Shown: positions 1 to 7,867 of the stretch, in pieces
Layout: each line of letters starts with the position of its first letter
Numbering within the stretch: the first letter of the stretch is position 1
Assembly: GCF_040126055.1 (NCBI RefSeq)
Contig: NZ_CP143541.1
Span: 1,178,001 to 1,242,000, forward strand
Origin: Pseudalkalibacillus sp. SCS-8
GTDB lineage: Bacteria; Bacillota; Bacilli; Bacillales; Fictibacillaceae
Length of the DNA stretch: 64,000 nucleotides
Direction of reading: 5' to 3'
Made by a program: the position numbers and the translations under genes
The notes under the pieces: generated by a model
What the model saw: only the letters and a program-made list of their open reading frames with translations
What the model was told of the DNA's origin: nothing
Database searches by the model: none

Positions 1-1
1 T

Positions 2-541
2 GCGTACTCTTCTATCGCTACCCATGCTGTGGTGGCCGACTCGACGGATGAAGGCGTTCTGAAATCACTGGGTGTCCGGAATTTCGATTTGGTCATCGTC
101 TCCCTGGGGGATGACATCCAGTCCAGTATCCTTACGACGCTCGTTTTGAAGGAAATCGGGGTAAAGACGGTTTGGGCGAAAGCACAATCGAAGTATCATC
201 GAATGGTTCTTGAAAAAATCGGAGCTGATCGGATCATCCATCCTGAACGGGATATCGCAAAGCGTTTAGCTCACCATGTGGTTTCGGAAAAAATCATTGA
301 TTATATCGAACTGTCTCCAGAGCATAGTATCGTAGAAATTTTCGCCACGAAAAAAGTGAATCGAAAAACGTTAGGTGAATTGGATATACGTGCAAAGTAT
401 GGATGTAACATCGTAGGCATAAAAAAAGGAGTAGAAATCATTGTTTCTCCTTCAGCGGACGTCGAGCTTCATGAAGGTGATACGTTGATTGTCATCGGAA
501 CGAACTCTGACCTGAACCGATTTGAGGAGAGAGGGTTGTAA
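2..541 (+). CDS. KtrA/KtrC-type potassium channel regulatory subunit (5' truncated)
   Basis: This is the cytosolic RCK regulatory subunit of a Ktr potassium transporter; it gates the membrane channel subunit (KtrB/KtrD) in response to nucleotides. The reading frame is open from the first base, so the N-terminal glycine-rich Rossmann motif lies outside the window. What remains is the second half of the RCK_N domain (THAVVADSTDEG, then VIVSLGDDIQSS and KIGADRIIHPE) and a complete TrkA_C/RCK_C domain over roughly the last 75 residues. In related KtrA/KtrC proteins the RCK_C domain binds cyclic di-AMP (family knowledge). No ktrB-like gene follows; a terminator comes directly after the stop, which fits a stand-alone KtrC better than a KtrAB operon. 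The GTG at 29 is internal, not a start. Confidence 0.93.
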   Translation, partial: AYSSIATHAVVADSTDEGVLKSLGVRNFDLVIVSLGDDIQSSILTTLVLKEIGVKTVWAKAQSKYHRMVLEKIGADRIIHPERDIAKRLAHHVVSEKIIDYIELSPEHSIVEIFATKKVNRKTLGELDIRAKYGCNIVGIKKGVEIIVSPSADVELHEGDTLIVIGTNSDLNRFEERGL

Positions 542-579
542 AAAAACGAGCGCCCAAACCTCCTTACTTTAATTTTTAA

Positions 580-627
580 GAGGAAGACCCCGGTAGTTTC
601 TGATACTTTGGGGTCTTCCTCTTTTTT
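580..627 (+). terminator. Rho-independent terminator after the Ktr subunit
   Basis: A 12-bp perfect stem (arms 580-591 and 610-621) is followed by a run of T. Confidence 0.9.
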
Positions 628-698
628 ACAAGCGATTTTCATTCAAGTCAGGTATGATGGTAACAACGACCAGTTAATCCACAAAAGGAGGACGTAAA

Positions 699-1181
699 TT
701 GAATGATAATCGATTTTCCTGGCTCGAATCATATGAAGAGATGATTGAATGGGCAGATTCCCTTCATCAGCTTCCAGAAACGCTGTGGCTGGAACCGATC
801 GCAGAAGGGAAGTGGTCCATCGCAGAAATCATCAGCCACTTTTATTCATGGGATCGTTTCATATTTGAAGAACGCTTATTGAAACTGTCATCCCAAAATT
901 TCATTTCTGCAAATCCACAAGAAACAAATGAGAAAGCTGCGAAGTTTGCCAGGTCGGGTGTATCTCGAGAGGAATTACTTTCGATTTTCATCGACTCGAG
1001 AAAACAAATCTGTACGTATATAAAATCACTGCCTCAAGAAATACTTCAAACCAGCTTCCAAGTAGGAAACTCTCAATATACCATTCCTGAATATATCGAA
1101 GTGGCGATGGTCAAGCACGACCATCTTCACAGAAAGCAGCTCGAGGACTTTCTGGAAAAGAAACAAGTCTACATTTATTAA
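699..1181 (+). CDS. DinB/YfiT-like four-helix protein
   Basis: A 160-residue soluble protein with the look of the DinB/DfsB metal-binding four-helix-bundle superfamily: an early LPETLW segment, GKWSIAEIISHFYSWDRF (residues about 38-55) and a C-terminal VKHDHLHRKQLEDFL helix. In this superfamily three histidines, one in the second helix and two in the last, bind a divalent metal; here H47, H141 and H143 are plausible ligands. Members act as thiol-dependent transferases (bacillithiol S-transferases such as BstA/YfiT) or remain uncharacterised. The start is TTG, chosen because AAAGGAGG lies 7 bases upstream; no in-frame ATG fits. It is monocistronic between a terminator and a convergent gene. 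The exact substrate cannot be assigned. Confidence 0.75.
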   Translation: MNDNRFSWLESYEEMIEWADSLHQLPETLWLEPIAEGKWSIAEIISHFYSWDRFIFEERLLKLSSQNFISANPQETNEKAAKFARSGVSREELLSIFIDSRKQICTYIKSLPQEILQTSFQVGNSQYTIPEYIEVAMVKHDHLHRKQLEDFLEKKQVYIY

Positions 1182-1243
1182 GGATTACGATTTCGAGCAA
1201 AACCTAACTCTTGAAGAGTATGCCTACGGGATGATGAAGGGCG

Positions 1244-2734
1244 CTATCTTGTCCGATTGTTTACTTCCCATGCAGCACGTATACCAGATTGGACGGCCCC
1301 TTCAATCCAACCGTGAAAGGAGGAAGTGTGTTCCCCAGCAAAATGAACCCTTCCTTCTGGCATTCTGATCACTTCTCCATAGTCTCTGAAATGGTAAGGT
1401 TTAAACAGAGTGAAACACCCTCCTGAGAATTGGTTTTGCGCCCAACTGAAGGATGCTCCTTGCATGAATGAAGAAAATACAACTGGGCCGTGGACGTAAG
1501 AAAGCATACGGAGAGCCTCATGGATCCTCAGCTGTTCGGGGAGAGCATCCCATAGTGCAGCGTTATCTTCCCAGCTGTAACTTCCAAGCATCACTCCTGG
1601 TCCCGGCTTACCAAGATCATGGCTCGGATAATAGGAAAATTGTAAAGGAAGGTCAGTGGTCAAGCTACCTCCGTATATTCCTTCCCCCTCCCAAAATTTA
1701 TGATTGAACTCCAGCCCGATTTTAGTTGAAGGGACGTAATGCAGAGCTTGAATAGCAGACCTTTTGTAAAAAGAAAAAGAATGAGAGGGTAGGAGTCGGA
1801 CAAATTGAAAAACAGAAAAAGGAATCGTCGTAATGACATAATCCGCTTGAACGAGATGATTTTGCCAAGTTCTCGAATCTCTGGTCGAGACCTCGACTTT
1901 TCCGCCTGACTGGTTAATCTGAGTTACGGTTTGATTGAAGTGTACGTCTCTGCAAAGCTCTTTCATGAAAGACCACGGAAGGAGATCATTCCCACCAGTG
2001 ATTTCATAATAATCGATTTCTCCGTTGAAAATAGTTGATACAACGTCCGTTAAAATATCAATGAACGAAAGCTCTGGAAAGCCTTCAATCCCTAGCATTA
2101 CTTGTATGAGATGAATGGTTGGTAAATCTAAAGAGTTGCCGAAAGGATTATTCCGAAGAAAGGATCCAAACGAGTAAGTATCATATTCTTCCTTCAATTT
2201 GATCTGCTCTTGTGGTGGGGCACGATTATATATATCGAGAAAAGGCTGTACGACTTCAAGGAAAATGTCTAATGCTGTTTTATTCCGGTACTCTTCTTTT
2301 ACTGGACTTTTAAGTATGGAAGGGGACCGCTCATAGCTCGAACGCCGTGTTTTTACCCCGTTCACATATAAGTAGTCATTGGGCGTAGAGTTGATGAAGG
2401 AGTTGAGCGGAAGATTGAATTTTCTAATGTACTCGAGGGTAAGCTTATGCTCGCTGGGAATCCGCATAGCTCCGGCTTCTAAATAATTGCCGGTGGAGAA
2501 GGGCTTTCTCATTGTAAATACCCTGCCACCGACACGGTCATTCCCTTCAAGCAGAATGACCTGATGACCAGCTTGTTTTAATAAAGAACCAGCTACCAAT
2601 CCCGCCATTCCAGCCCCAAGAATGAGAATTCGCTTTGCCTTACCTGTCCGATTCAGTCCATGTTTTATGATGGTCAACATATCTCCAGGATAGGTAGGTG
2701 TTACGTCCCGATCATTAATAGGGTTTTGTCGCAT
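1244..2734 (-). CDS. FAD-dependent amine oxidase (L-amino acid oxidase-like)
   Basis: A 496-residue flavoprotein of the monoamine/L-amino acid oxidase family, which oxidises primary or secondary amines to imines with release of hydrogen peroxide. The dinucleotide-binding motif (ILGAGMAGLVAGSLL, about residues 38-52) is followed by VILLEGNDRVGGRV, the second flavin contact. The C-terminal FAD signature is present in GRVHFAGEHTSSFHGWIEGA. Length and architecture resemble B. subtilis YobN. There is no signal peptide; the first about 30 residues are an extra polar lead. The ATG start is preceded by GGGGTGGAGGAAG. It is transcribed alone, convergent with the DinB-like gene. The substrate is not predictable from the sequence. 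Confidence 0.88.
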   Translation of the reverse strand: MRQNPINDRDVTPTYPGDMLTIIKHGLNRTGKAKRILILGAGMAGLVAGSLLKQAGHQVILLEGNDRVGGRVFTMRKPFSTGNYLEAGAMRIPSEHKLTLEYIRKFNLPLNSFINSTPNDYLYVNGVKTRRSSYERSPSILKSPVKEEYRNKTALDIFLEVVQPFLDIYNRAPPQEQIKLKEEYDTYSFGSFLRNNPFGNSLDLPTIHLIQVMLGIEGFPELSFIDILTDVVSTIFNGEIDYYEITGGNDLLPWSFMKELCRDVHFNQTVTQINQSGGKVEVSTRDSRTWQNHLVQADYVITTIPFSVFQFVRLLPSHSFSFYKRSAIQALHYVPSTKIGLEFNHKFWEGEGIYGGSLTTDLPLQFSYYPSHDLGKPGPGVMLGSYSWEDNAALWDALPEQLRIHEALRMLSYVHGPVVFSSFMQGASFSWAQNQFSGGCFTLFKPYHFRDYGEVIRMPEGRVHFAGEHTSSFHGWIEGAVQSGIRAAWEVNNRTR

Positions 2735-2830
2735 CTTCCTCCACCCCTCTTCATTTACGAATGTATTTCATAGGGCGAGGATTATGACTAATTTGCTCTA
2801 AGTCAGACCATATACCTATCGATGAAAATA

Positions 2831-3298
2831 TCAGGAATAAGAAGGTTGATGAAGCAAGTGTTCAGCAAAGGACCTGCCAAACTTGAGGCATGCCTTTACA
2901 TCTTCTTCATCAGGAGTAAGTTCGACTTTCAATCCATCCAAAACGATTTCAGCCCCAAGCTCGAAAAGCTTATCGCGTAAAATATCGACAGCTGCACCAT
3001 ATTGAGGATAAGCGGAATCACAAGAACCGAATGTTGCAGCACTTAATCCAGCCAGGTTCAAATCTTCCAGTTCATCATAAAAATCTTCGAGTTCATCCGG
3101 CAAGTCTCCATCTCCCCAAGTGTAGGAACCAAATAAGAGGCCATCATAATCCTTCAGTTCATGAGTTGTAATCGGATCAATATCGATCTGCTTTTTGACG
3201 ATTTCAATATGATCACTGTCCAAACCTCTTTCAATAATATCTGCCATTTCTTCAGTATTTCCAGACATGCTGGCAAAAAGGATTAGTACGCGTTTCAT
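2831..3298 (-). CDS. Short-chain flavodoxin
   Basis: A 155-residue flavodoxin, an FMN electron carrier that replaces ferredoxin when iron is short. The phosphate-binding loop is FASMSGNTEEMAD near the N terminus; FGSYTWGDGDLPDELEDFYDE and GSCDSAYPQYGAAVD are the two other FMN-contact loops, in the order seen in YkuN/YkuP-type proteins. The start is placed at the ATG at 3298 (MKRVLILFASMSGNT) with AAAGAGTGATT upstream; an in-frame extension to 3340 would run into the Fur box and adds no conserved residues. A Fur-type operator about 35 bases upstream argues for iron-repressed expression. Confidence 0.93.
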   Translation of the reverse strand: MKRVLILFASMSGNTEEMADIIERGLDSDHIEIVKKQIDIDPITTHELKDYDGLLFGSYTWGDGDLPDELEDFYDELEDLNLAGLSAATFGSCDSAYPQYGAAVDILRDKLFELGAEIVLDGLKVELTPDEEDVKACLKFGRSFAEHLLHQPSYS

Positions 3299-3331
3299 TG
3301 TAATCACTCTTTCTATGTTGGATTGTTTAAT

Positions 3332-3346
3332 TGATAACAATTATCA
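3332..3346. promoter_or_regulatory. Fur box upstream of flavodoxin
   Basis: TGATAACAATTATCA matches the 7-1-7 Bacillus Fur consensus TGATAATNATTATCA at every specified position but one, and overlaps a second half-site (ATTATC) to the right. It lies between the flavodoxin start and its presumed promoter. Confidence 0.85.
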
Positions 3347-3360
3347 TTATCAACAATATA

Positions 3361-3379
3361 ATTGAGAGACGTTCTCAAT
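3361..3379. promoter_or_regulatory. Inverted repeat, possible second Fur-like operator
   Basis: ATTGAGA-GACGT-TCTCAAT is a perfect 7-5-7 inverted repeat 15 bases beyond the Fur box. The arms resemble the TGAGAATNATTCTCA variant of Fur sites (11 of 14 specified bases). It could also be a separate regulator's operator. Confidence 0.45.
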
Positions 3380-3550
3380 GTCAACACCCTTTGTAGAATG
3401 GAACGACCGATGATAAGTGAAAAGATACATTGAAAAATTAATTTTTTGACCGTTTGAGACAAGCTTTATTCAGACATCCTAATAGATAAAGACAAAGTTG
3501 TGATGCTGTGGTTTTGGTTTGAGAAGGTCAAATTGAAAGGGGTATTGGGT

Positions 3551-3649
3551 ATGAAACCTGAGAAAGCAATTGGGTTGATGCTCCAGTTTGGGATGTATAC
3601 AATCGGCATCATCACAGTCACGATTTTGATTATGAACGCGGTCAAGTAG
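3551..3649 (+). CDS. Holin-like toxin micro-ORF (32 aa, membrane peptide)
   Basis: A 32-residue peptide beginning MKPEKAIGLMLQFGMYTIG and continuing as a single hydrophobic helix (IITVTILIMNAVK). The pattern of a short polar start, then A-x-x-LML-x-FG and one membrane helix, is that of the 'putative holin-like toxin' family of Bacilli, which includes type I toxins. The ATG has GAAAGGGG at a good spacing; an in-frame upstream ATG at 3503 would add 16 residues with no comparable ribosome site. A hairpin with a T run follows the stop closely. Function is inferred from family resemblance only; an antisense antitoxin RNA would be expected if it is a type I toxin, but I could not identify one. Confidence 0.6.
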   Translation: MKPEKAIGLMLQFGMYTIGIITVTILIMNAVK

Positions 3650-3667
3650 AAGAGGAGATGACAATTT

Positions 3668-3706
3668 GTGGTTGAACCTGACAAAAGGTCGGCCACATCT
3701 TTTTTT
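3668..3706 (+). terminator. Terminator after holin-like micro-ORF
   Basis: GTGG...ACCT pairs with AGGT...CCAC across a small internal bulge, followed by seven T. Confidence 0.7.
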
Positions 3707-3831
3707 ATTCTGAAAACCAGCGTTTTTTCACCTATTGATTGTCGGAAAATAGCTTTAATTAACTAAAGGAACTGTTGCTGTCTGACACGAACATAACATG
3801 TAAGAAAAGTGACGCAAAAATGGAGGCGATT

Positions 3832-4107
3832 ATGGGGATCTTTCTGAATGTTTGTTCCTTCATCCTGATGATAGTTTGTGTCGTGCTGTTCTTGGTACAA
3901 GCGTTTTTTGAAGATGTACTCCCACCATTTCTTGATTATCGTTTAAGCTTTGGTCTTGTATTATTTACTTTTGTAATCGGTATCTTTGGTACAATAGGGG
4001 TGACCAATTGGAAGTCAGGTGCGAGGACCGTATCCACCGTTTTTATGACGGGTGCGTTATCTGTCGTGCTGACCTTCATCGTCTTCATCGGTACCTTATT
4101 TGGATAA
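3832..4107 (+). CDS. Small integral membrane protein (91 aa, unknown)
   Basis: I do not recognise the family. The protein has three probable membrane helices: residues about 3-24 (FLNVCSFILMIVCVVLFLVQAF), about 38-56 and about 70-90. The start is the ATG at 3832 with GGAGG six bases upstream; the longer TTG-initiated frame from 3775 adds a polar tail without a ribosome site. Its stop lies 20 bases before the acetyltransferase start, so the two are probably co-transcribed. Confidence 0.7.
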   Translation: MGIFLNVCSFILMIVCVVLFLVQAFFEDVLPPFLDYRLSFGLVLFTFVIGIFGTIGVTNWKSGARTVSTVFMTGALSVVLTFIVFIGTLFG

Positions 4108-4126
4108 TGAATTGGAGTGGGATCGT

Positions 4127-4615
4127 ATGTTTCAACAATCCGCAGATGTGGATTTATGTCCATATTCACCCGATTATGATCAGGAGCTTAACGACTTTTA
4201 TTTACCAGAAGACCAATTACAGTTCACCGCCTATCCAAAAGAGATGATTGAAATGGCCTGTAAGGATGCGTCCCGCAACCCGGTCGTCATTCTTTCAGAA
4301 GGAAAGCCTATTGGATTCTTTGTTTTACAGTCTGGAGAACGTGTCAAAAACTACACAGACAAGAATCACTGTCTCTTGTTGATTGCTTTTTCCATTGATA
4401 CAAAGTATCAGGGAAAAGGATTTGCAAAGCTGGCACTTGAACAGCTCTCCGATTACGTCAACGTGCATTTTCCAGATGTGCAGGAAATTGTTTTGGCAGT
4501 CAATGAGAGAAATCGTGCTGCGCAGAAGCTTTACCTGAAGTGTGGATTTGAAGACCATGGGGTTAGAAGAATGGGGAAAATCGGAATGCAGCTCGTTTTG
4601 ACCTGTAGCGTATAA
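4127..4615 (+). CDS. GNAT family N-acetyltransferase
   Basis: A 162-residue acetyltransferase that should move an acetyl group from acetyl-CoA to an amine. The acetyl-CoA pyrophosphate loop is YQGKGFAKLALEQL (R/Q-x-x-G-x-G/A type), preceded by the beta4 strand CLLLIAFSID. NERNRAAQKLYLKCGFEDHG is the typical C-terminal motif B helix and strand. It resembles the polyamine acetyltransferase-like group, but the substrate is open. ATG 4127 is chosen because GGAGTGG precedes it; a TTG at 4100 would overlap the upstream gene. A strong terminator follows. Confidence 0.88.
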   Translation: MFQQSADVDLCPYSPDYDQELNDFYLPEDQLQFTAYPKEMIEMACKDASRNPVVILSEGKPIGFFVLQSGERVKNYTDKNHCLLLIAFSIDTKYQGKGFAKLALEQLSDYVNVHFPDVQEIVLAVNERNRAAQKLYLKCGFEDHGVRRMGKIGMQLVLTCSV

Positions 4616-4621
4616 AAAGGA

Positions 4622-4656
4622 AGGATGATCCGATCGTATCGGGTCATCCTTTTTTT
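4622..4656 (+). terminator. Terminator after GNAT gene
   Basis: A 13-bp stem with one G-U pair (4622-4634 with 4638-4650), followed by seven T. Confidence 0.9.
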
Positions 4657-4709
4657 CGCGTTGAAGAATAGCGGCTAATCCTGGTTGGACTTATTCCGAT
4701 GATAGAGTG

Positions 4710-4729
4710 TTTTTCAATATATTGAAAAA
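4710..4729. promoter_or_regulatory. 20-bp perfect palindrome upstream of comK
   Basis: TTTTTCAATATATTGAAAAA is a perfect palindrome about 140 bases upstream of comK in a very AT-rich stretch (4700-4790). The region is a natural place for ComK autoregulation or repressors such as CodY or Rok, but no canonical ComK box (AAAA-N5-TTTT) is present, so the binding factor is unknown. Confidence 0.5.
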
Positions 4730-4866
4730 TATACAAAATAGTTAAAAAATTATACAATAATTTGTCATAATATGGTATGTTTGTTTCAGGATGAAAGAAG
4801 GAGGGTTGTCTGATAAGTGTTGATGCATCTTAGACCTTCAAACATTATCTTTTGAGGGGGATGAAA

Positions 4867-5439
4867 GTGGGTAAAGTTGTGTATGAGGAGTATTTAATCA
4901 ACGGGGAAACGATGGTCATTTTGCCTCACTATGACGTACATGGTCACTTGCATTCATTAATCGTCGAGACAGACCGTGAATTGATTATCCAGAAAAAGCC
5001 GCTGCAGATTATTAATGAGAGTTGTTTGTTCCATGGTTCGAGCTATAAAGGTCGTGTAGAGGGTGCGACCCATTTGACGAACTACAACCGGATGGTCCCA
5101 ATCATGATTTGCAATCGAACAGGTATTTATATGTTCCCGACTCAATCGCCTAAATCAGAGGCGTGTCTATGGTTCTCCCATGATCACATTAAAGAAATAC
5201 AACCACTCGATGCAGAAAGATGTTATGTCTTACTGGGTAATCAAAAGAGTCTGCCTGTGCATGTAAGCAAGGCAGCGATGGAATTGAAGGTTAATCGGAC
5301 GGCCCAATTCCGCCATTTGATGAATCGGACATCCAACCAAATAAGAACTCCTGTTGAATCAGGAGATTTTGAACAATTCGTCGTCATGGAATCAAGCGGT
5401 GCATACGCTTTTACAGAGGAAAACGCTCAGCATCATTAA
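4867..5439 (+). CDS. comK: Competence transcription factor ComK
   Basis: A 190-residue homologue of ComK, the master activator of DNA-uptake genes in B. subtilis. Family hallmarks are visible in order: KPLQIINESCLFHGSSYKGR (B. subtilis has KPLQIVDRSCRFFGSSYAGR), PIMICNRTGIYMFPTQSP, and WFSHDHIKEI near the middle. The C-terminal tail, which in B. subtilis carries the MecA/ClpC degradation signal, diverges here (QFVVMESSGAYAFTEEN). The start is taken as the GTG at 4867, six bases after GAGGGGG; ATG 4861 would sit directly on the ribosome site. It is monocistronic with a strong terminator. Its presence implies potential competence; whether the late com operons exist cannot be seen here. Confidence 0.9.
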   Translation: MGKVVYEEYLINGETMVILPHYDVHGHLHSLIVETDRELIIQKKPLQIINESCLFHGSSYKGRVEGATHLTNYNRMVPIMICNRTGIYMFPTQSPKSEACLWFSHDHIKEIQPLDAERCYVLLGNQKSLPVHVSKAAMELKVNRTAQFRHLMNRTSNQIRTPVESGDFEQFVVMESSGAYAFTEENAQHH

Positions 5440-5480
5440 AGCTCAATCGTTTTTTTATCAGACCCACGGGATGATGTGTA

Positions 5481-5513
5481 GACAGCTACAGCAGATGTAG
5501 CTGTCTCTTTTTT
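5481..5513 (+). terminator. Terminator after comK
   Basis: A 10-bp perfect stem GACAGCTACA / TGTAGCTGTC with a 5-base loop, then TCTTTTTT. Confidence 0.93.
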
Positions 5514-5671
5514 CCGTAAATACGAGTGGTTACCTATCTGTAATGGAAAACACACCAATCATTTAAATGAATTTAATAATCATCTTCTAATATGTAAATA
5601 GAAAACATCATGAAACGAGATCAGTCACTCTTTTGGACACCATACTATGTTGGAGGAAGGTGGATCGTAGG

Positions 5672-5932
5672 ATGCTGCAGTACTCTGTGAATGAGTGGGA
5701 ATCGCACGGCCTTAATCGTTATGGCCAGGAAAAAAGAAAATGGTATTTCCAATGCCCAAACTGTTTACAGATCCAATCCGTTGAACAAATGTTGAAGGAA
5801 GGTTACCCACCGGATCTCGCATACTCCTATTGTATGAATTGTCATTATGAAGCGAAGAAAGGAACCTTCGGAAAAGGGAAAATCGTACAAGTGAATCAGA
5901 GTAACAAGATTGAAGTATTCGATTTTGCATGA
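5672..5932 (+). CDS. Zinc-ribbon protein of unknown function (86 aa)
   Basis: Not a family I can name. It contains two CxxC pairs, FQCPNCLQ and YCMNCHYE, about 30 residues apart, the usual spacing of a structural zinc ribbon. The remainder is polar, with no membrane helix. The start is uncertain: ATG 5672 lies 12 bases after GGAGGAAGG, while an in-frame GTG at 5660 is too close to it. It is convergent with the aminopeptidase gene and shares a bidirectional terminator. Confidence 0.65.
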   Translation: MLQYSVNEWESHGLNRYGQEKRKWYFQCPNCLQIQSVEQMLKEGYPPDLAYSYCMNCHYEAKKGTFGKGKIVQVNQSNKIEVFDFA

Positions 5933-5937
5933 AAAAA

Positions 5938-5983
5938 GAAGGGATTGGACCTAGAAGTGTTAATCTTAGGGTCCGGTCCCTTC
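5938..5983. terminator. Bidirectional terminator between convergent genes
   Basis: Long GC-rich stem (AGAAGGGA..GGACC pairs with GGTCC..TCCCTTCT, G-U pairs tolerated) flanked by A-rich and T-containing tracts. It serves the zinc-ribbon gene on + and the aminopeptidase gene on -. Confidence 0.7.
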
Positions 5984-6000
5984 TTCGCTTAAGATGAAAA

Positions 6001-7236
6001 CTAGATTGCCCAGTTTCCATCTTTAAAGAGCTGGATCGTTTCTCCTTCATTTGTTTCAGCAGTGATATCCAGGTCTGCAGAACCAATCATGAAATCGATA
6101 TGACCACGGCTTTGGTTCACGCCGATTTCTTCAAGCTCTTCTTTCTTGAGATGGCCGACGTCTTTTACAGACATAGTGATTGAGGTTCCGATTGCCAGGT
6201 GGCATGCCGCATTTTCATCATATAGCGTATTGTTGAAGATGATTCCCGAATTGGATATTGGTGAATCATAAGGAACGAGCGCTACTTCCCCAAGGAATTT
6301 CATACCTTCATCGATGTTCAACAATTGCTCCAGTGTCTCATAGCCTTTTTCAGCAGAGAAATCCACAACCTTACCGTCCTCAAATGTCAGGCTGAAATTG
6401 TCGATGATATTGCCCATGGCTGATAATGGTTTCTTACTGGAGACAGTACCATTGACACCATTTTTATGAGGAGTCGTGAACACTTCTTCTGTCGGAAGAT
6501 TAGGTATGTAAGATGTTCCGAATGTTGACGTGTGACCACCGCCAATCCAGAGATGATCAGGGTGAAGATCAATCTTCAAATCAGTTCCTTCCGATCTGTA
6601 ATGCAAGGACTTGAAGTGTTTTTCATTAAGGTAATCGACTTTTTCAGTCAGTGACTTGACGTGATCCTCCCAAGCTTTAACAGGATCTTCCTGGTCAATT
6701 CGGACGGTCTGGAAGATGGCCTCCCATAATGATTCAATCGCTTCTTCTTCACTCTTTTCAGGAAAAACGCTCTTTGCCCAACCAGCAGTAGGAACGCCGG
6801 CGATCGCCCAATGCGTGTCGCCATTCAGCTGTGCTTTTGAAAAGGTTTCAAGCTTTTCTCCTTTATCCTTTTGGACCCACATGAGACGTTCAGGGGAAAC
6901 GCCTGTAAAGGCACTTGGATCATCACCAGTTATGTTCAATAGTGCATCGTTGTTCTCAACCAAACTGTTGAATTTATCGATGTCCCATTGTTGCAGGTTG
7001 TTTTTCAGTGTTTCTTCCGGTGCCTGTTCGAGGTGTACTCGGGAGGTTTCGGAATCATGCCAGTTGACGAATACGTGCTTGCATCCGTTCTCATAAGCAT
7101 ATTTCATCACTTTTCTCGTGAAATCTTTCGCCTCGAGCGGGGACATGATCAATAGTCGTTGTCCCTCTTGAATATTGAGACCAATTTTGACCACTAGTTC
7201 TGCATACTGTTCTAACTTCTCTTCAAATGTTTTCAT
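6001..7236 (-). CDS. ampS: M29-family metallo-aminopeptidase
   Basis: A 411-residue aminopeptidase of the thermophilic M29 family (AmpS, PepS, aminopeptidase T), which removes N-terminal residues from peptides using two metal ions. The N-terminal domain begins EEKLEQYAELVVKIGLNIQEGQ, highly typical of the family. The metal-binding domain includes GEVALVPYDSPISNSGIIFNNTLYDENAACHLAIG (E, E and H ligands) and ends with SRGHIDFMIGSADLDI, with the ligands H and D. Full length for the family. RBS AAAGGAGGGG precedes the ATG. It probably contributes to cytosolic peptide turnover together with the peptidases at 33 and 36 kb. Confidence 0.93.
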   Translation of the reverse strand: MKTFEEKLEQYAELVVKIGLNIQEGQRLLIMSPLEAKDFTRKVMKYAYENGCKHVFVNWHDSETSRVHLEQAPEETLKNNLQQWDIDKFNSLVENNDALLNITGDDPSAFTGVSPERLMWVQKDKGEKLETFSKAQLNGDTHWAIAGVPTAGWAKSVFPEKSEEEAIESLWEAIFQTVRIDQEDPVKAWEDHVKSLTEKVDYLNEKHFKSLHYRSEGTDLKIDLHPDHLWIGGGHTSTFGTSYIPNLPTEEVFTTPHKNGVNGTVSSKKPLSAMGNIIDNFSLTFEDGKVVDFSAEKGYETLEQLLNIDEGMKFLGEVALVPYDSPISNSGIIFNNTLYDENAACHLAIGTSITMSVKDVGHLKKEELEEIGVNQSRGHIDFMIGSADLDITAETNEGETIQLFKDGNWAI

Positions 7237-7371
7237 AAAAAATACCCCTCCTTTAGGAAAATTTTATCATAGATTCATAGATGGTGTTAGGAATGAGATT
7301 TCAGTCCTCTTTTTAATAGAGGACTGTTATACTTTAGAAAGATATACCATAGATGGGAGAGAGGTGGAGAA

Positions 7372-7791
7372 TTGATTTATAAGTCTAGAGGGAAGAACGA
7401 GTATTTGTTCATGTTTTTGTTCGCAATTCTTTTTATTGTTGAAAGCAGCTTAACTTATCGGATCATGATTGTAAGTTGTTATCTTTTCCTTGTATTATTT
7501 AGATACGAGTTCCATCTGTATGAGAATAAGGTGTCCTTTGAGACGAGGTGGATTAAGCTGCTTGTTTTCAGGAAGAGACTTCAGCCTGAACAGATTGAGA
7601 AAATCTCCTTTAAGCGTGTGGGCTGGTCATCAAAGTGTGCCATCATTCGGGTTAAGGGTTTTTTTCGAATTCGCCTCATCCTTTTTGAACCAGCGGGTCT
7701 TTATGAGGATCTTGAGCGATTTGCCATAAATCATCAAATTCCTATAGAAAAGACGAAGGATTATGAATTATTGATAAAGTATTATACATAA
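7372..7791 (+). CDS. Small membrane protein with PH-like C-terminal part (unknown)
   Basis: 139 residues; family not recognised. Two hydrophobic segments (residues about 11-25 and 30-44) are followed by a basic, beta-rich soluble region (FETRWIKLLVFRKRLQPEQIEKISFKR and onward), similar in layout to small YdbT/PH-domain membrane proteins. The start is TTG, preceded by GAGAGGTGGAG. The gene stands alone. Confidence 0.6.
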   Translation: MIYKSRGKNEYLFMFLFAILFIVESSLTYRIMIVSCYLFLVLFRYEFHLYENKVSFETRWIKLLVFRKRLQPEQIEKISFKRVGWSSKCAIIRVKGFFRIRLILFEPAGLYEDLERFAINHQIPIEKTKDYELLIKYYT

Positions 7792-7867
7792 AAAGGATGG
7801 ACAAACGAAACATTTCATCAAGAATTTCGTAAAAAGAAGGAGGAAGTTAGAGGGGGCGATCAGAAAC

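Noticed and set aside
1182..1265. Plus-strand reading KDYDFEQNLTLEEYAYGMMKGA after the DinB-like gene
   Set aside because: The translation looks protein-like for about 25 residues, but has no start and runs into the oxidase gene on the opposite strand; possible gene relic but unsupported.
3299..3340. N-terminal extension of flavodoxin to 3340
   Set aside because: The extension adds residues absent from flavodoxins and would place the Fur box within the coding region; a ribosome site precedes ATG 3298.
3466..3696. Minus-strand ORF opposite the holin-like micro-ORF
   Set aside because: No ribosome site, no recognisable domain; it is the antisense shadow of the micro-ORF region. A minus-strand RNA antitoxin remains possible.
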